Source: Maylandia zebra
Taxonomy: Eukaryota; Chordata; Actinopteri; Cichliformes; Cichlidae
Direction: 5' to 3'
DNA length: 64,000 nucleotides
NCBI RefSeq assembly: GCF_041146795.1
Contig: NC_135174.1
Coordinates: 25,134,878 to 25,198,877 of the forward strand
The notes under the pieces are model-generated. The model made no database searches. It worked only from the letters and a program-made list of their open reading frames with translations, and was not told the DNA's origin. This document shows, one piece after another, positions 23,101-35,495 of the stretch. Position 1 is the stretch's first letter, and every line of letters begins with the position of its first letter. The position numbers and the translations under genes are program-made.

Positions 23101-25267
23101 CCTTCGACCCGCTCCTCCTTACCCCTCAAGGGTTAAAACAGTGGACAAAGGCACGCAGGTCACCCCTGAGCGAGAAGCTGTAAGTAATTCTAGTCTTCCC
23201 CCCAACTTTCTTCTCCCTTTAGATTCTCACATGTGCAGTGTCTTTGAAATCATTTTAATAAAATCGATGCCTCAAGTCAGTTAAGTTTTTGTGCCTGTTG
23301 GGGGAAAAGTTTGTGCTTCTTTATTAAAAGCTAAAATCTCTGATTTTGTCACTTAACTGAAGAATGGTGTATTTTCATGCAGGTAGCAGTAAAAGATAAC
23401 AAGGGGAACAAACCAGATGATGAGCCCCCTCCTATGTGGTTTAGATCATACATGGAGAAGGTAAAATTTAACCGCTGCTGTGAAGCAGTATTTTTACATT
23501 GAACATTTTATTTTTGATTTGCGATTAAATAAAATACTGTGCTCTGCTTCTGTTTTTCATAGTTTAAGGATGAGGTGGTAAAGGAGGTAGTAGAAAGAAT
23601 GTGCAGCGACTTTTCTGTCCAGTGTTGTACCCACAAATCCCCTGAAGGTCCCCCTGAGGCAATTGGGGCTATTGGCGGTATTATGGGACCCAAACCAGGC
23701 CCCTCCACCTCGAATGGATCTCTTGGCTACACCCCAAACTGTAGCAGCTGCAACAAACTCACCTCTGAAGGAGCCTACAAGTGCAGGTATGCATGAAATT
23801 AACTCTAGTCATCACAACATTGTTTTTAACCATTTTTACATGTTTGGTGTTTTTTAAGTAGCTGTGTAAATGTTTACATTAATGTCTTTGTTATTTTCCC
23901 CGCCAGCGTGTGCCCATCCTGCATCCTGTGTGAGATGTGCAGACATAGCCATGACCCTAGCCACAACCTCGTGAGAACCAAGACACCTCTCTCCATCCCA
24001 GAACATGGAATGTCAGGAGAGTTAAGGTAAACAACCTAATCTGAGGATAACTCTGCATTAATGAAGGAAAATATGAATAGAAACACACACAAAGTGGGAT
24101 TGTAAATTATTCTTGCAGCTAGATTACTGTAATTAATGACTTATCAATGGGAATTTTTATGATTTTGTTTTTGGAAAATAAACATTTGATAGTCCACAAA
24201 TAGGTGTTCCTGATGACATTTTAAACCAGGTTCCCAAGGCGAGGAGACAGGACAGTGCGCAAGGCAGAACGACAGCGCCTCAAAGCAGAAAGAAGGCAGC
24301 TAAGAGCCGAAGTGAAGGAAATCAAGAAGAAACTGAGACTGGAGAAGAGGGGGCTGCAGTGGAGTGGGCCCTCTACCTCAGGAAGAGCCACTCTGACAAA
24401 CATGGCCTCCACATCCACCCAGGTCCCTGCCCTGTCCCCTCCTACTGCCTCAGACACAGCCTCAGGTCCAGCCCCAGCCCAAGGTCCCATCCCTGCCCTG
24501 GTCCCTGAACCCCAGGCCTCCAGTCCAGAGTAAGAGCCACCTCGGAAGAGCGTCCGACAGTGCTGGGTACCTTGAACCCAGCATGGATGCAAAAAAGTCT
24601 TTTTTTCCAAGAAAAGAAATGAAAATATGCCATCTTTGTAATCTAGTCTGTATGAGTGTATCGCTGGCTGCTCTGGGGTGGTGGAAATTGTTGGAACTAC
24701 CTCAATGTGAAAACTGCTGCTGCTGCTTCATAGATTTTCTAAGAAAATTGCTTTTGAGCTGCAAAAAAAAAAAAAAAAATCTGCGGTCCTGCTTTTTTGA
24801 TTCGTAGAGAACAAAAGATGGGTATTATAAGAAACCAGGGCTTTTTTCAACAATGCTCTGTACACTTGAAACTAGGGGTCCCGGGGTCTCGCACACGTCC
24901 TTGGTGCCCACTATGGCTGCCTTGTTTCTGGATGAAAATCTGCCTGACGGCACCAATCTGGAGCCTGGTACCAAGTTCATCAAATACTGGAAGATGAAGA
25001 ACACGGGCTCTATCTGCTGGACCTCAGAGACTAAGGTACCCCTCCCACTCGTCAAGAGGACAGGCTGCACTTTATCTTTCCCTCCTGCTTTACTTCCACT
25101 TTGAGCCCCCACTGTACTCATAGCCTCGTCTTATCCACTAACACCTGTTAAAATTTTTTACCCAGCGTAATACCACTAACGCCCTCTCTGTCTAAGATAT
25201 TTATTATTTTAATTCAGTTAATCTGTGTTGTAGTTTAAGTTTGAAGTCTTTGTCATTGTTTGAATGG

Positions 25268-25302
<35 letters not shown>

Positions 25303-28300
25303 GGTGGGTGTGGGTGTGTGTGTGCCCCTGACTTGATTGTATGTATTCTTTTAGTTATGTGACTTTTTTGCATGCTCTCGTCTTTGTGCTTTTTCGCATG
25401 TGTATTCCTATTTTGTGTTTTGTGTATGTGTGTACGTGCACCCAGCTAGTGTTCATGTGGGGAAACCTCAGCTTGGCATCAGAGGAGAAGAGGGAGGTGC
25501 CGGTGCCCTTGCTGCCACCCGGACATGTGGGAATGGTCAGTGTGGCCTTAGTTGCTCCTGTGACAGACGGGACGTACACCTCCCACTGGCGCCTGGCGCA
25601 CTGTGGGTCTCAGTTTGGCCCGCGTGTCTGGTGCAGCATCGTGGTCAAGCAAAGAGACAAACGCACCGGACTCAGGCATCAGAGAAAACGACTGGCAAGT
25701 CTGCTATTCAGTAACACCCTGCACAGCTGCAACATGTGCACATCTAGATTATTGACTTAATTCAGGCTGTTAGTCGTGGACATGGATGACGCACTCTACA
25801 TATTTCTCTGAAACAAACAGGATAATTATAGGGCTGTAACACCGTAACAGAAGCATTAAAATATTTTCTACAATCAGTTAAACTGTTAAAATGCATTTTA
25901 AATGTTTCCTGTTTGCTAAATGTGTGGATTTGCTTTTCATAACACAGCAAATATAGCAAGTTAGACCTCAGTCACACGGGCTTGGGGACCAGTGGATGAC
26001 CCACAGGCGACCTGAGGGAAAAGTGCATTTTTCCCTACTGGTTGTTGGGTGGTTACTACTCCTTGTGATTTCTTTGGTTGCTAGCAGATTGCCATTGTTG
26101 CACAGGCTTGTAGCCTGGAAGATGCTAACATCTGTGCAAAGATTAGCCTTTTACTCTCTGAGCTGCAGAGAAATTTAAAAGAGAGAACAACTGTCTTCAA
26201 AGTAAAAGCTGTGCCTTACTGCTTCAGCCATGACATTTTAAAGGGCGCAACTTTTACTTCATGTTCTCCGTTTCCGGTTTCACTGCTGCTTGGTGAGTAG
26301 TTTGTGAGTGTTTGCTTTGCATCTTCCATGCACACGACAACGCGTTGGCGACCGAAGGAATCACAAGGAGGTTTGCAGCAAACCACTGCCAACCATCTAC
26401 GTGGTCACCAGTTTGTTTGTAGGCCTTGTGAAAGGAACTTTAGAAATCGATTTCACAACAATCACTCGCAACCGGTTTGTGAATAATTATTTTTTCTTCC
26501 GTGTAGGTTGTCCACCAACTAGTTTCCAGGCCTGTGTGACTGTGACCTTTTGAATAAATTCTAAAAATAATTGATAGATCAGTTACCAAATTAATTACCG
26601 TTTCTCAAAAAAGCTGGGCAGCTGTGCAAAATATCAGTAATATTATAATGCAATATATATTATAACATTAAGCTATATTTTTTAATCGAAAACAGTCCAG
26701 TAATATTATATCAAATGTTGAAACATTTTTTTAATTTAGTGTATGTGTGGTTTCATAGCGTAGTGGTTTACACCTTTGCCTAACAAGTATAAAAGTTCTG
26801 GTTCGATCCCAGGAGCGCATACAGATCCCTTTATGATCAGGAAGGTTTTCCAGTGTAAAAAAACAAATCAAACATGCAGAGAACCACTGTGATGTCGCCA
26901 GAAACACATTAAAAAAAGTGAAGCAAAGTGCAACCAAGCACAAAAACATAGCATCACAGGCAGGCTGAGGTCTTTAGAAGTAAAAATGGGGCTACGTTTT
27001 ACAATCCACCTGTAAGAACATACCTGCTGTGCAGGTATGTAAGCAGGTATGTGCACAGCAGGAGTAGATTGAAAATCACTGTATAGGCTCTTTGAGCCTC
27101 TTTAAAATGCCCTGAAGTAAAGTGGAAAACAGTCCTGTGGTCTTACCAATCAAAGTTTGAAAACCCAGTATACTTGATGGTAAAGACGGGCCTTAGTACA
27201 CATGACTTGGGTTGTAATGCTACTGTGTACAGGCTTTCAAGACATGTGCTGATGTGACATGACTTTGTAGGAAGTTCTGTCCTGTGCAACAAAGGAACAT
27301 CTCAGATCACATTCTTCATTACAGCTGCTCGTCTTCATAGTAAAAGAATCTCCCCACTAAACCGGCCTGCCTGCTTTCCAGACCCGTGAGCCATTGCAAA
27401 CATTTGAAGCATAATGACGTAGGAGGCTCTGGACTGCTGAGCTAGTGGATTCCTTTATTAGGCAAGAATAGGATCACTTTTGCTTTTAAAGCTTTTTGAA
27501 TTGTGCTCACAGCAAATAAAAAAAAAATCTGTTTCAACATTTGACATAATGTCGTTGAGGTATTTTACAATAAATAGGAACTAATTTGTAAATCATTGTA
27601 CATATTTAATGTTCTCTACTGCAGTATGTGAGCATGTGACTCTGTGTACTTACGATAAAAATTGAAAATTAAGAATAACACAGAATTAAAAAGCTTAATG
27701 CATGACAAAAGATCATATACTATAAACACCAGAAGTAAAATTGAAAAAAAATCATATTATGAATTGAAAAGTTTCAGTACACTTTAGTGACACTAACGAT
27801 GGCACACTTGTTTGTCCTTCAGAAGAAAGATCTAAGACCACCGAAGGAAGAGATGAAGCCAGAGGAGAAGGAGGCGCGGGCCAAGAAGGGCCACACTGGC
27901 TTCTTGGCAGGCCTCTTCTCTGAAGACTACTACTTCCCACCAGTGGACTTCATGACTGCACAGGTGTGCACTCGAAAAGCTCAGAAACCTAAAACATGCT
28001 TTAAAGTAGCTTCAGTCAATACTCCTGAAAGCTAGCAGCAAGGGCAATTTTTAATAAGGAAAATATGTGAAATCTGTTGAATAACAAACAGTACTTGGCT
28101 CTTAATTATACACAGAGCTTGGCAGAAGTACACTGGCACTTATTTTTATATTTTCCCTAATTTGTTTTGTTATTAAGGATCTTCTATCTTTTGAGTTGCT
28201 GGATTTAAATTTTGCGGACGACCTGGAAAAGGTTCCTCATAACACCCCTGCAGGTGAGTCAAGTTTAATGCTTTAATACAAGAAGAATAACTGTTATTAT

Positions 28301-31300
28301 TCATTATCTGTTTTTTGAATAAAGGTTTTGGATGAAATTTGTTCTTTCCAGGTTTAACAGTTTAACCAAGTGAACGCATCAGGATTTAGAAACATAAACT
28401 GTGTCGTGTTTTCTCTTCATTCATTTCTAGATTTGACACCGTGTATATCCCCTCTTCCCTATTGCACTGTTGTGTTGGACAAGTCCAGCCCATCTCCCAA
28501 AAAAGAGGAAACGGAGATCTCAGGAGTCCGAAAACTTTTTGGTGAGGCGAATAGAGTAATAGAAGACACACAGAGTAATGTGTATTCAGTATGAATTCTT
28601 ACAATTACTGGAAAACTAAGCCATGGGATGTTAGGAATAAAATTTAACATTTAACCCCAGTCAAGTCTGTCCCGTATTTAGCAAGTGAAAATAAAATAAA
28701 ATAAACAATAAAAGGTGAATCAAATAGACCATTGCCACAAGGCTGGGATGGTCCATTTGGTAAAGTAAATCCGTTGGGCATCTTTCTTCGCCTTTAGACA
28801 ATAATTCTGATGGCAAAAGAGCAAAACGGGACAGGCAAAAAAAAGGAATAAAATTTAAACTTTTGAATTAAAAGTATTCTTGCCTTAAATCAGCTGTTTA
28901 GAGGGCAGCTTCAGTCATTTTACACATTAGATTTCAGTTCAGGTTAAGCTCTTTGTACCTCTAATTTGATTTGGTTTGCACAATGAGTCTTAATTACTTA
29001 CGCATGACTTATACTATATGTGTTGAATCTGCTTTGAGCCTACAGTGTAGTCAACACAAGTGCCTGACGGCCGTATTCTTGGATAGCTCAACAGTTTTGC
29101 CACCAAGACACTAGCTGCTGGTGGAGTTTCTCTCTTTGAGTTCAATCATTATCTTCCAGTCATTTAAAAAAAAATGGTGGCGGTTTTCTGTGGAAGTGCA
29201 CTTCAAACTTTAGTGAAGGTTTCTACAAATGTGTAGATTTAACACAGAAGCATTAATCATACTTAACATTTAAAATAAAAGTGTCTTTGTCATCAAAGAT
29301 AGTATTCATCTGAGTGATGGCTGCTGGATCAACGCTGTTAAACTTTATCAGGAAGGAAGAAATTCCAGCCATCGAAACAAAGCGCACGAGCTGTCGATTA
29401 AAAATCAAGCCAGCTAATTGCTGTAACTGTCTGGTGGCTCACTGATCAGCCCACTCGAACCTTTCGTGATTTAATTTCTGGACTTAATGCAAGTTTATGG
29501 TGTTTGCAGTTAAATAGCCAAACAATATCACATGATTTGATTTAAAGTGTGATTTTTAAATCAAATCAAATAATTATTACATTTAAAAAATGTCAGTTTT
29601 TTTTAATTAAGTGCACTCACATGCGGTTTAATTAGAACTAGGATGCATAAACTAACAACTGATTTAAACTAATCCTACAGCACCATCATGGCAGGGAGTC
29701 AAAACACTTGTATTATCTCAGTTATAAACCGTGGTAGCCAAAGTTGTAATTATTTTTGCCCATGGTGTCTTGTTTTAAAGTTTTAAAGACATAGTTGTTC
29801 CAAGATATGTGACTGAGGTTTGGTGAGAATGTCTTCAAAAGTCATTCTCATATAGTTTGGCTTACGTATATTTAAATAAATTCTTACTGTCCCGTAGGCT
29901 GTAAGTGAAGTGCAAAATTATTTATCTAATTGTTTGTTGGACTTTCCTAAGGACGGAAACTGAGGAATCTGAAGGAGGTGTTTACGCCTGTAGCCCAGGA
30001 GGAGGAGAGGGACGATGAGATCAGTGGAGCACAGTTCCTGTGTGAGACCGTCATGCGATCCCTCGCTTTGGAAGAAGCCCCCGACCACAGACCCCCTCGC
30101 AGGCTCCAGCGCTGCGGCCACGAACCAAAGGGTGAGGAGCCTACCAGTTTATCAGTTGTCAACATCATCTTGTTTAATGTGCTAAGCTGTTGTTTTTGTG
30201 CTACTCTCACACGTTTCCAGTAGTTTCCCCGGTTCTGAACTTTGAGAAAACAGATGAGTCGGAGGAGACCGATGAGTTTCAAGAAGGAAATGAGATCGGC
30301 GCCGTTAAACCTGAAACTTCAGCTCTGCCTACAAACATAGGACTCAACTGGATCGCCCAAAAAGAGGAAACCAGGCCAAGTTAGTGCACAACGTCTGGGG
30401 TTTTTTTTGTTTCTGCTTTTTTCTACCAAAATGTCTGTTTCTATTTGTATGTTATGGTGTGACCTCAATATCCAGATGTTGATTTTAGTCATTTCTTTCC
30501 TTCTTGCAAGTTTCTCCACCTGAACCAGAGAATAAAAACCTGCGTATGAGTTCACATCATAATAACGAGGACAAAGACTTTGAGGCCTGTGATGGTACCC
30601 AGAACGTGACGGATGATCGAGAAGAGAAAGAGGAGGATGGAAACAAAGGGGAAGACTGGGATGAGGTGACTTGATTAGATCTAAATTATTGTAAGAGAGT
30701 TTGTATAGAAATTCTCATGTAATAATATCCTCATATTCTTCTCTTGTGCCTCAGATCAGCAGCCAGATCTCCTCAGTCTCCTCTGACGATTACAGCGTCA
30801 TCCTCCCAGACTGCTTTGACACCAGCCGGCCTCTGGGGGAGTCCATGTACAGCTCCGCCATGTCGCAGCCTGGCACTGGTGCTGCTGCTCTGGCCTCGGA
30901 CAAATCGGATGTAGAGCAGGAGGAAGAGGAAGAGTCCATCATGGAGCCGGGCAGGGATGCACTACTGGGAGAGAGGCAGGAGCTGACAGAGGTGGCCTCT
31001 GCTGAGGATTTACTGGGAAACGCTGGGCCTCCACTAGTCACTCAAATCAACAGCAGTGTGAACCAGATGCCCTGTGCCTCCCAAACTGTGGATGAGGTGA
31101 CCTTAACCCCTGAAGTGGTGCCATTCCCTGACCCCCTGCTTCCCCCGCCGACCCTCTACTCACCCAGGTTAGATGGGGGACACATTTGGATGATAGATGA
31201 TATGAAAGCAAAATGTTATTATTTTTTCCCTGCCAGGATTTTTCCCAATGCCCAGACTAGCCTCATTTTTTTTTAAAATAAAAGTTTCTGTATTATTTCA

Positions 31301-32838
31301 GGTCTGAGGCACTTTACCTGGCTGACGATCCCAGTTCTCCAGCCTGTGACCCAAATGAGCCGCATCAACCAAGAGTCCACCTCAATGGTGAGTATCACTG
31401 CCACAGCTAGGTGTAACTACATTAGATATAAATAACAGCACAGCTCACATTACTTAGGAAACACAATTTGCCCACTAAGCCAAGAAAGGAAGTTAGACTG
31501 CACACCACCTTTAAGGATCTGTTGCTTCAGCGAAGGGTTTTGTTCCTCATTTAACCTTTGTTTTCGTGTAATTTCCCTTTTTTATCTGTTCTGCAGTATC
31601 ATCTGGTCTGTCAAGATCAGCAGGCTCAGCAGCCAGTGCCTTTGAGACATATAATCCCAGGCCCAGCAATGCTCTGCAGCCAAGGTACAAAAAAACAACG
31701 ACGACTTATTTCTGTTGAATGTGCGTCTGTCTTTAACACGTTCATGTTTCATGTTATTGTTTGATCTATTAATATCCTGCAGGATCGGTAAAATTTCTTA
31801 GATATGTGGCATGCTGTCTGCGTTTCGTGACAGCGTGGCTAACTGTGCCACATTGCTTCCTGTAACACTGTTCTGTGTAAGGTTGTGTAACGACAGCGCT
31901 GTATTCGTTGCAGGGGCCAAGGAGGAATCACAGAGGGACTTGTTAAGGGAGCTCTTTCTGTGGCAGCATCTGCTTATAAGGCTCTCTTCACTGGACCAAG
32001 CTGTTCAGTAGAGGTATATAACACATCCTGCTGTTTAGAAACACTCACACACAAGCAAATATGCCAGAATGTATCATCTCTTCAAGGATTTAATGAGGAT
32101 TGAAAGAAAATTTAACATCTCTGTTATACTCTGTATGTTCTTTTTTGCTATGATTGAATCCTATAAGGTACTGCACTAAAAATGCATCTAAGTTTTGTGT
32201 TATTTATTATTTTTGGATTAATTAATTCTTACAGTCGCTATAATCAACAATATAATGGATCATGTGATTATTTCTATATTAAATCAGTGATCCATCCTCA
32301 AACAGTGATCCATTTTAAACTCCAGATTTTTCTTCTTTTACTCCGCTAGAGTAGCTTCGCGTAATTCACAGCTCACACTAATTATTATTTATTTTGTACT
32401 GGGCCTTGGTGGAGCCCCTTAATTCTTTAGAATCTCTTGGATGAGAGGGGAAGCGATCACTGACAGAACGAGGGCGCTTAGGGCTGCTTTCCCAGGGATT
32501 TCTGGAAGTCCTTCTGAAGCCACATGAGTGAAACCACAGAAAGTGCAGTTTTAGTCACAACAACCTCATAATCATAAGATACACATCCCTGATTATATTC
32601 CTCTTACCACCCTGCTTTGGTAAAAATTCACCCACGTTTCTCTTCTCTTTTCCAGCGAGGCATCGAGCCAGCCACCACACAAGGCCCTTCCAAGATGGAC
32701 CAGCTTTTGGAGATGGGTTTCAGAGACCAACGGATGAACCGGCGACTGCTGAAGAAGCACTTCTACAGCCTGGAGCACACCGTCGACGAGCTGGTGCAGT
32801 TGGCCGAAAACCGCCGCAACAGATATAACGTTACTTAG
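20135..32838 (+). CDS. nbr1: NBR1 autophagy cargo receptor (22 coding exons, 1070 aa)
   Basis: NBR1 links ubiquitinated cargo to LC3/GABARAP in selective autophagy. Exons: 20135-20236, 20587-20649, 20746-20764, 21703-21725, 22997-23179, 23383-23460, 23563-23786, 23907-24026, 24230-24529, 24876-25035, 25446-25694, 27823-27963, 28178-28253, 28431-28541, 29952-30131, 30221-30379, 30511-30665, 30755-31167, 31302-31387, 31597-31684, 31914-32013 and 32656-32838. All phases agree (3213 bp; human 966 aa). Domains: PB1 (about 4-85, acidic motif YFDEDNEE); ZZ zinc finger (about 215-265, cysteine pairs plus HSHDPSH); coiled coil (about 281-315, RKAERQRLKAERRQLRAE); four-tryptophan NBR1 domain (about 385-495, FLDENLPDGTNLEPG to GPRVWCSIVV); LIR core Y794-S-V-I in SSDDYSVILPDCF; amphipathic helix GLVKGALSVAASAYKALF (about 986-1003); UBA (about 1024-1064). 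The end of exon 11 is the least certain junction: it has no good GT donor, and a GC donor is assumed. Confidence 0.94.
21787..22775. mobile_element. Old hAT-type element in nbr1 intron 4
   Basis: The left end 'gagtgattctcaaactttt' and the right end 'gtaccacagtttgagaaccactg' are diverged copies of the CAGTGGTTCTCAAAC terminal repeat common in hAT elements. Flanking octamers ttactgta and ctatagta agree at five of eight bases, fitting a decayed duplication. No transposase frame remains. A different repeat (about 21957-22070, 'atcctttaattgtcccacaagggg') appears to be inserted in it. Confidence 0.6.
24762..24780 (+). repeat. Poly-A tract in nbr1 intron 9
   Basis: A run of about 17 A between exons 9 and 10. 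It could be the tail of a retroposed fragment, but no recognisable body precedes it. Confidence 0.7.
25269..25324 (+). repeat. TG-rich microsatellite in nbr1 intron 10
   Basis: A TG run interrupted by 'atgggtgggtgtggg'. It lies about 120 bp before exon 11, which starts at 25446. Confidence 0.95.
25964..26553. mobile_element. MITE-like element in the long nbr1 intron
   Basis: The ends 'gacctcagtcacacgggctt' and, read in reverse, 'ggtcacagtcacacaggcct' form an imperfect inverted repeat of about 20 bp. The body has no gene, though it includes segments I associate with dispersed fish repeats ('ttggttgctagcagattgcc', 'gcgcaacttttacttcat'). The superfamily is uncertain; flanking TTA/TTT trinucleotides are too weak to decide. 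Confidence 0.5.
26738..26918 (+). mobile_element. tRNA-derived SINE in the long nbr1 intron
   Basis: An A box-like 'tagcgtagtggttt' and a B box 'ggttcgatccc' are spaced as in a tRNA gene. They are followed by a body and a tail 'caaatcaaacatgcagagaaccactgtgatgtcgcc'. The tail resembles the 3' end of the LINE relic at 51.7 kb. A second copy of the family lies at 42.4 kb. Confidence 0.7.
27018..27062 (+). repeat. Overlapping hairpins in the long nbr1 intron
   Basis: ACATACCTGC and GCAGGTATGT (27018-27040) form a perfect 10-bp stem with a 3-base loop. Bases within it (CCTGCTGTGCA) can instead pair with TGCACAGCAGG at about 27051-27062. The two folds exclude each other. Confidence 0.8.
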
Positions 32839-34137
32839 GAGTGAAGGTGGCAAAGATGTGAAAAGTCAGCGTTAAGGTTGTGAATTAGTTTGACTTTAAA
32901 ACACAGTGTAAGGATAATAAAAATAATTGGATTCAATCTATTGGTTGAAGGTTGAAAGATAATTGGGATCAATATGAAATACCGTAGCCTTTATTTCTTA
33001 ATTATAAGAGATAAATGAACATTCATTTGTGGCTGCTCCTGCCTTTGCCTTTAATTTAGCTTTAACATTTTGATACAGTTAACCACCAATACACACTCAG
33101 AAGTTATGATGATGGCGGTTAATCTTTGCCATGCCTACCTGGGCCTTAGAGCTCTATGGTGCTGGTCAAAAGGAGCAGGAAGTAACATCTGGACAGGACT
33201 AAAGTGTGTATTCCAACTCATCATCTTAGTGTTCGTATGGCCGTAGCAGCTGCTTCCTCAGTGCTGAGAAATAAGTGTATAGGCAGGGCTTGCCTGGAGT
33301 CTCAAGGAGCACAAAGCTGTGAGAATGAAAACTGCTGAATGTCCAAACATGTTCTGAAAAGCCAGCGCTCATGTACGATGATGCTATGAAGCTTTGTGAA
33401 TCCTCTGGGGGTTAGGGGTAAAAGTGCAGTAATAAGAACAAGAAACACATATTTAAGACATTTCTTGATTATTGTAGTGAAATCTGCCTAACAATGCAAT
33501 CTTTTTCTGTATCAGAGTACTGTTATTTTAGACGTTGACATGTGGAATGTACACAAAACTGTCCGAACGGATCACTGCTCAGATGCAGATGTTTCTGTTT
33601 TGTTTTTTATACTGCTGTTTAGGAGACACCTGCATGACAGGTAGAGGCTTTTAGAGACGAGTCGTGTTTTTCGTGATTTTTAGCACAGTTAGAATGGAAA
33701 ACGTCCGCTTTGCGTCATCTGTCGTCATCCCTGCCTGCCTGCATCTCTGCTCGTTCTCATTTAAACACCAACACTAACTTAAAAAATGTCTTTAAACACT
33801 AACTCAAGCAGAAACGTCCTCAAGCTCATAACGGAAACAGAACCAAGTATGTTTTTATTTCGCTACATTTCCTGTTTTTTCCTTAGTTTACTGAAGGACA
33901 CATGTTGGTTGACATGTTGACTGTGATGAGCGTCTGTCAGGTTTTAAGTTACTGTGCATCTCTTTGAATGATTTCGCCTTTTTGTGTGTTTGGGGTTTTT
34001 CTTAATCAGTATTTTCTTATGAATATCACTGTCCATGTTTCAAATCCATGCTCTAGAAAATAATTCTGACTATATCTACAATCTCAAGTTATTCTGTCAC
34101 AGAATATATACATTAAACAATGCTCTGTCAATCTGCC

Positions 34138-34143
34138 AATAAA
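34138..34143 (+). terminator. Poly(A) signal, nbr1
   Basis: AATAAA lies 1.3 kb past the nbr1 stop codon. An earlier AATAAA-like signal near 32917 could give a short form. The stretch between them is non-repetitive AT-rich sequence, as expected of a 3' UTR. Confidence 0.4.
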
Positions 34144-34244
34144 CTATTTGCACATCCCTGTTGCCTGTCCAGTTAATGACACACTGCTTGTCTTATAGTA
34201 TGTGTTTGACTCAGGTCATACAGCTTTGCATTCCCTGGGGACAC

Positions 34245-34470
34245 TAAATGGTAAATGGCCTGTATTTATATAGCGCTTTACTAGTCCCTAAGGACTAGTC
34301 CCAGGGCGCACTGACAGAGGCGAGGCTGCCGGACACCACCACCAGTAGGCAACGGGTGAAGTGTCTCGCCCAAGGACACAACGACCGAGACTGTCCAAGC
34401 CGGGGCTCGAACCAGCAACCTTCCGATTACAAGGCGAACATCCAACTCTTGAGCCACGATCGCCCCATAA
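34245..34470 (-). mobile_element. AFC-like tRNA SINE downstream of nbr1
   Basis: On the minus strand, the head 'gcgatcgtggctcaagagttgg' (A box) and 'ggttcgagccccgg' (B box) are followed by 'gtccttgggcgagacacttcacccg', 'gcctcgcctctgtcagtgcgccc' and the tail 'aaagcgctatataaatacaggcc'. Part of the body is missing. The layout and tail are close to the AFC SINE of cichlids, which is my main clue to the host lineage. Confidence 0.75.
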
Positions 34471-34716
34471 ACCACCAGGAGCTCTATAAACCCCGATTTC
34501 TTTAGAAGTAACAGTACTTAGTGACTTTTACAGTTTAATGACTCAGTGTTAAAACTATGTTAAAATGCATATTACTAAAAAATATTTTTGTAAACTTCCT
34601 TTGTGTTTCAGATGCAACTACAAGTTTTATACAGCTGTAATATTTACACAGTAAACTGCCAATTTTTGCATAGAGATTGTAAGCAAAGGGAAACAGATGA
34701 TCAGTTAAACTAGATG

Positions 34717-35495
34717 TACACTCACTAACGCTTTATTAGGTACACTGTGGGATAGATTCAGCTGGAAACATATCTTGGAGATTTTGGTCGACGTTGACAT
34801 GACAGCATCATATAAGTTGCTGCAGATTTGATGCCTTCACATCATCCATGACTGTTCCACCACAGCTCAGCGTGCTCTACTGAAGATATGATAACTGCAG
34901 AGGCCATTTGAGTACATTGACCTCACCGTCATGTTTAAGAAACCAGTTTGAGAATATCTGAGCTTTGTGTCGTGGTGAGGTAGAGTCAGCTGGAAGCAGC
35001 CATCAGTTAATATAAAATAAGATGGATCTGTTTGTTTATACCCATTTCTGAGCTTTCCGTCTAAATCCCACAGCAAATATTCAAACTCATCAGAATGGAC
35101 AACATTTTTCTAACCTTCTGTTGTCCAATTTCCAGCCTCATGTTCCTGTTCTTAGCCAACAGGAGTGGCCTTCCATGTTGTGTTTCCTTCTCTAGCCTTC
35201 TGCAGCCTTCACTACGCCTGGTGGCGCCTGTGTCCAGCAGCCTCGCCTCTGTCAGTGCGCCCCAGGGCAGCTGTGGCTACAATGTAGCTTGCCATTGCCA
35301 GTTTGTGAATGTGTGTGTGAATGGGTGAATGACTGAATGTAGTGTAAAGCGCTTTGGGGTCCTATGGACTAGAAAAGCGCTATACAAATGCAGGCCATTT
35401 ACTACAAGGTTCAACATGTTGTGAATTCAGGGCATTTTCTGTAAACCTTAGAGATGGTTATATGGGAAAACCCCAGTAAATCAGTAGTTTCACTT
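34717..35495 (-). mobile_element. Decayed Tc1/mariner copy, family A (3), with a SINE inside
   Basis: The terminal repeat 'tacactcactaacgctttattagg' at 34717 opens the copy. Recognisable transposase-coding parts run to 35190 and resume after 35402 with 'ggcattttctgtaaaccttagagatgg'. The gap is filled by a SINE in plus orientation, so the SINE landed in an existing transposon copy. The frame is broken many times. Confidence 0.7.
35200..35402 (+). mobile_element. 5'-truncated AFC-like SINE
   Basis: Starting near 'ccttcactacgcctggtggcgcc', it shares 'gcctcgcctctgtcagtgcgccc' and 'aaagcgctatacaaatgcaggcc' with the SINE at 34.2 kb but lacks the tRNA head. It sits in plus orientation inside family A copy 3. 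Confidence 0.75.
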
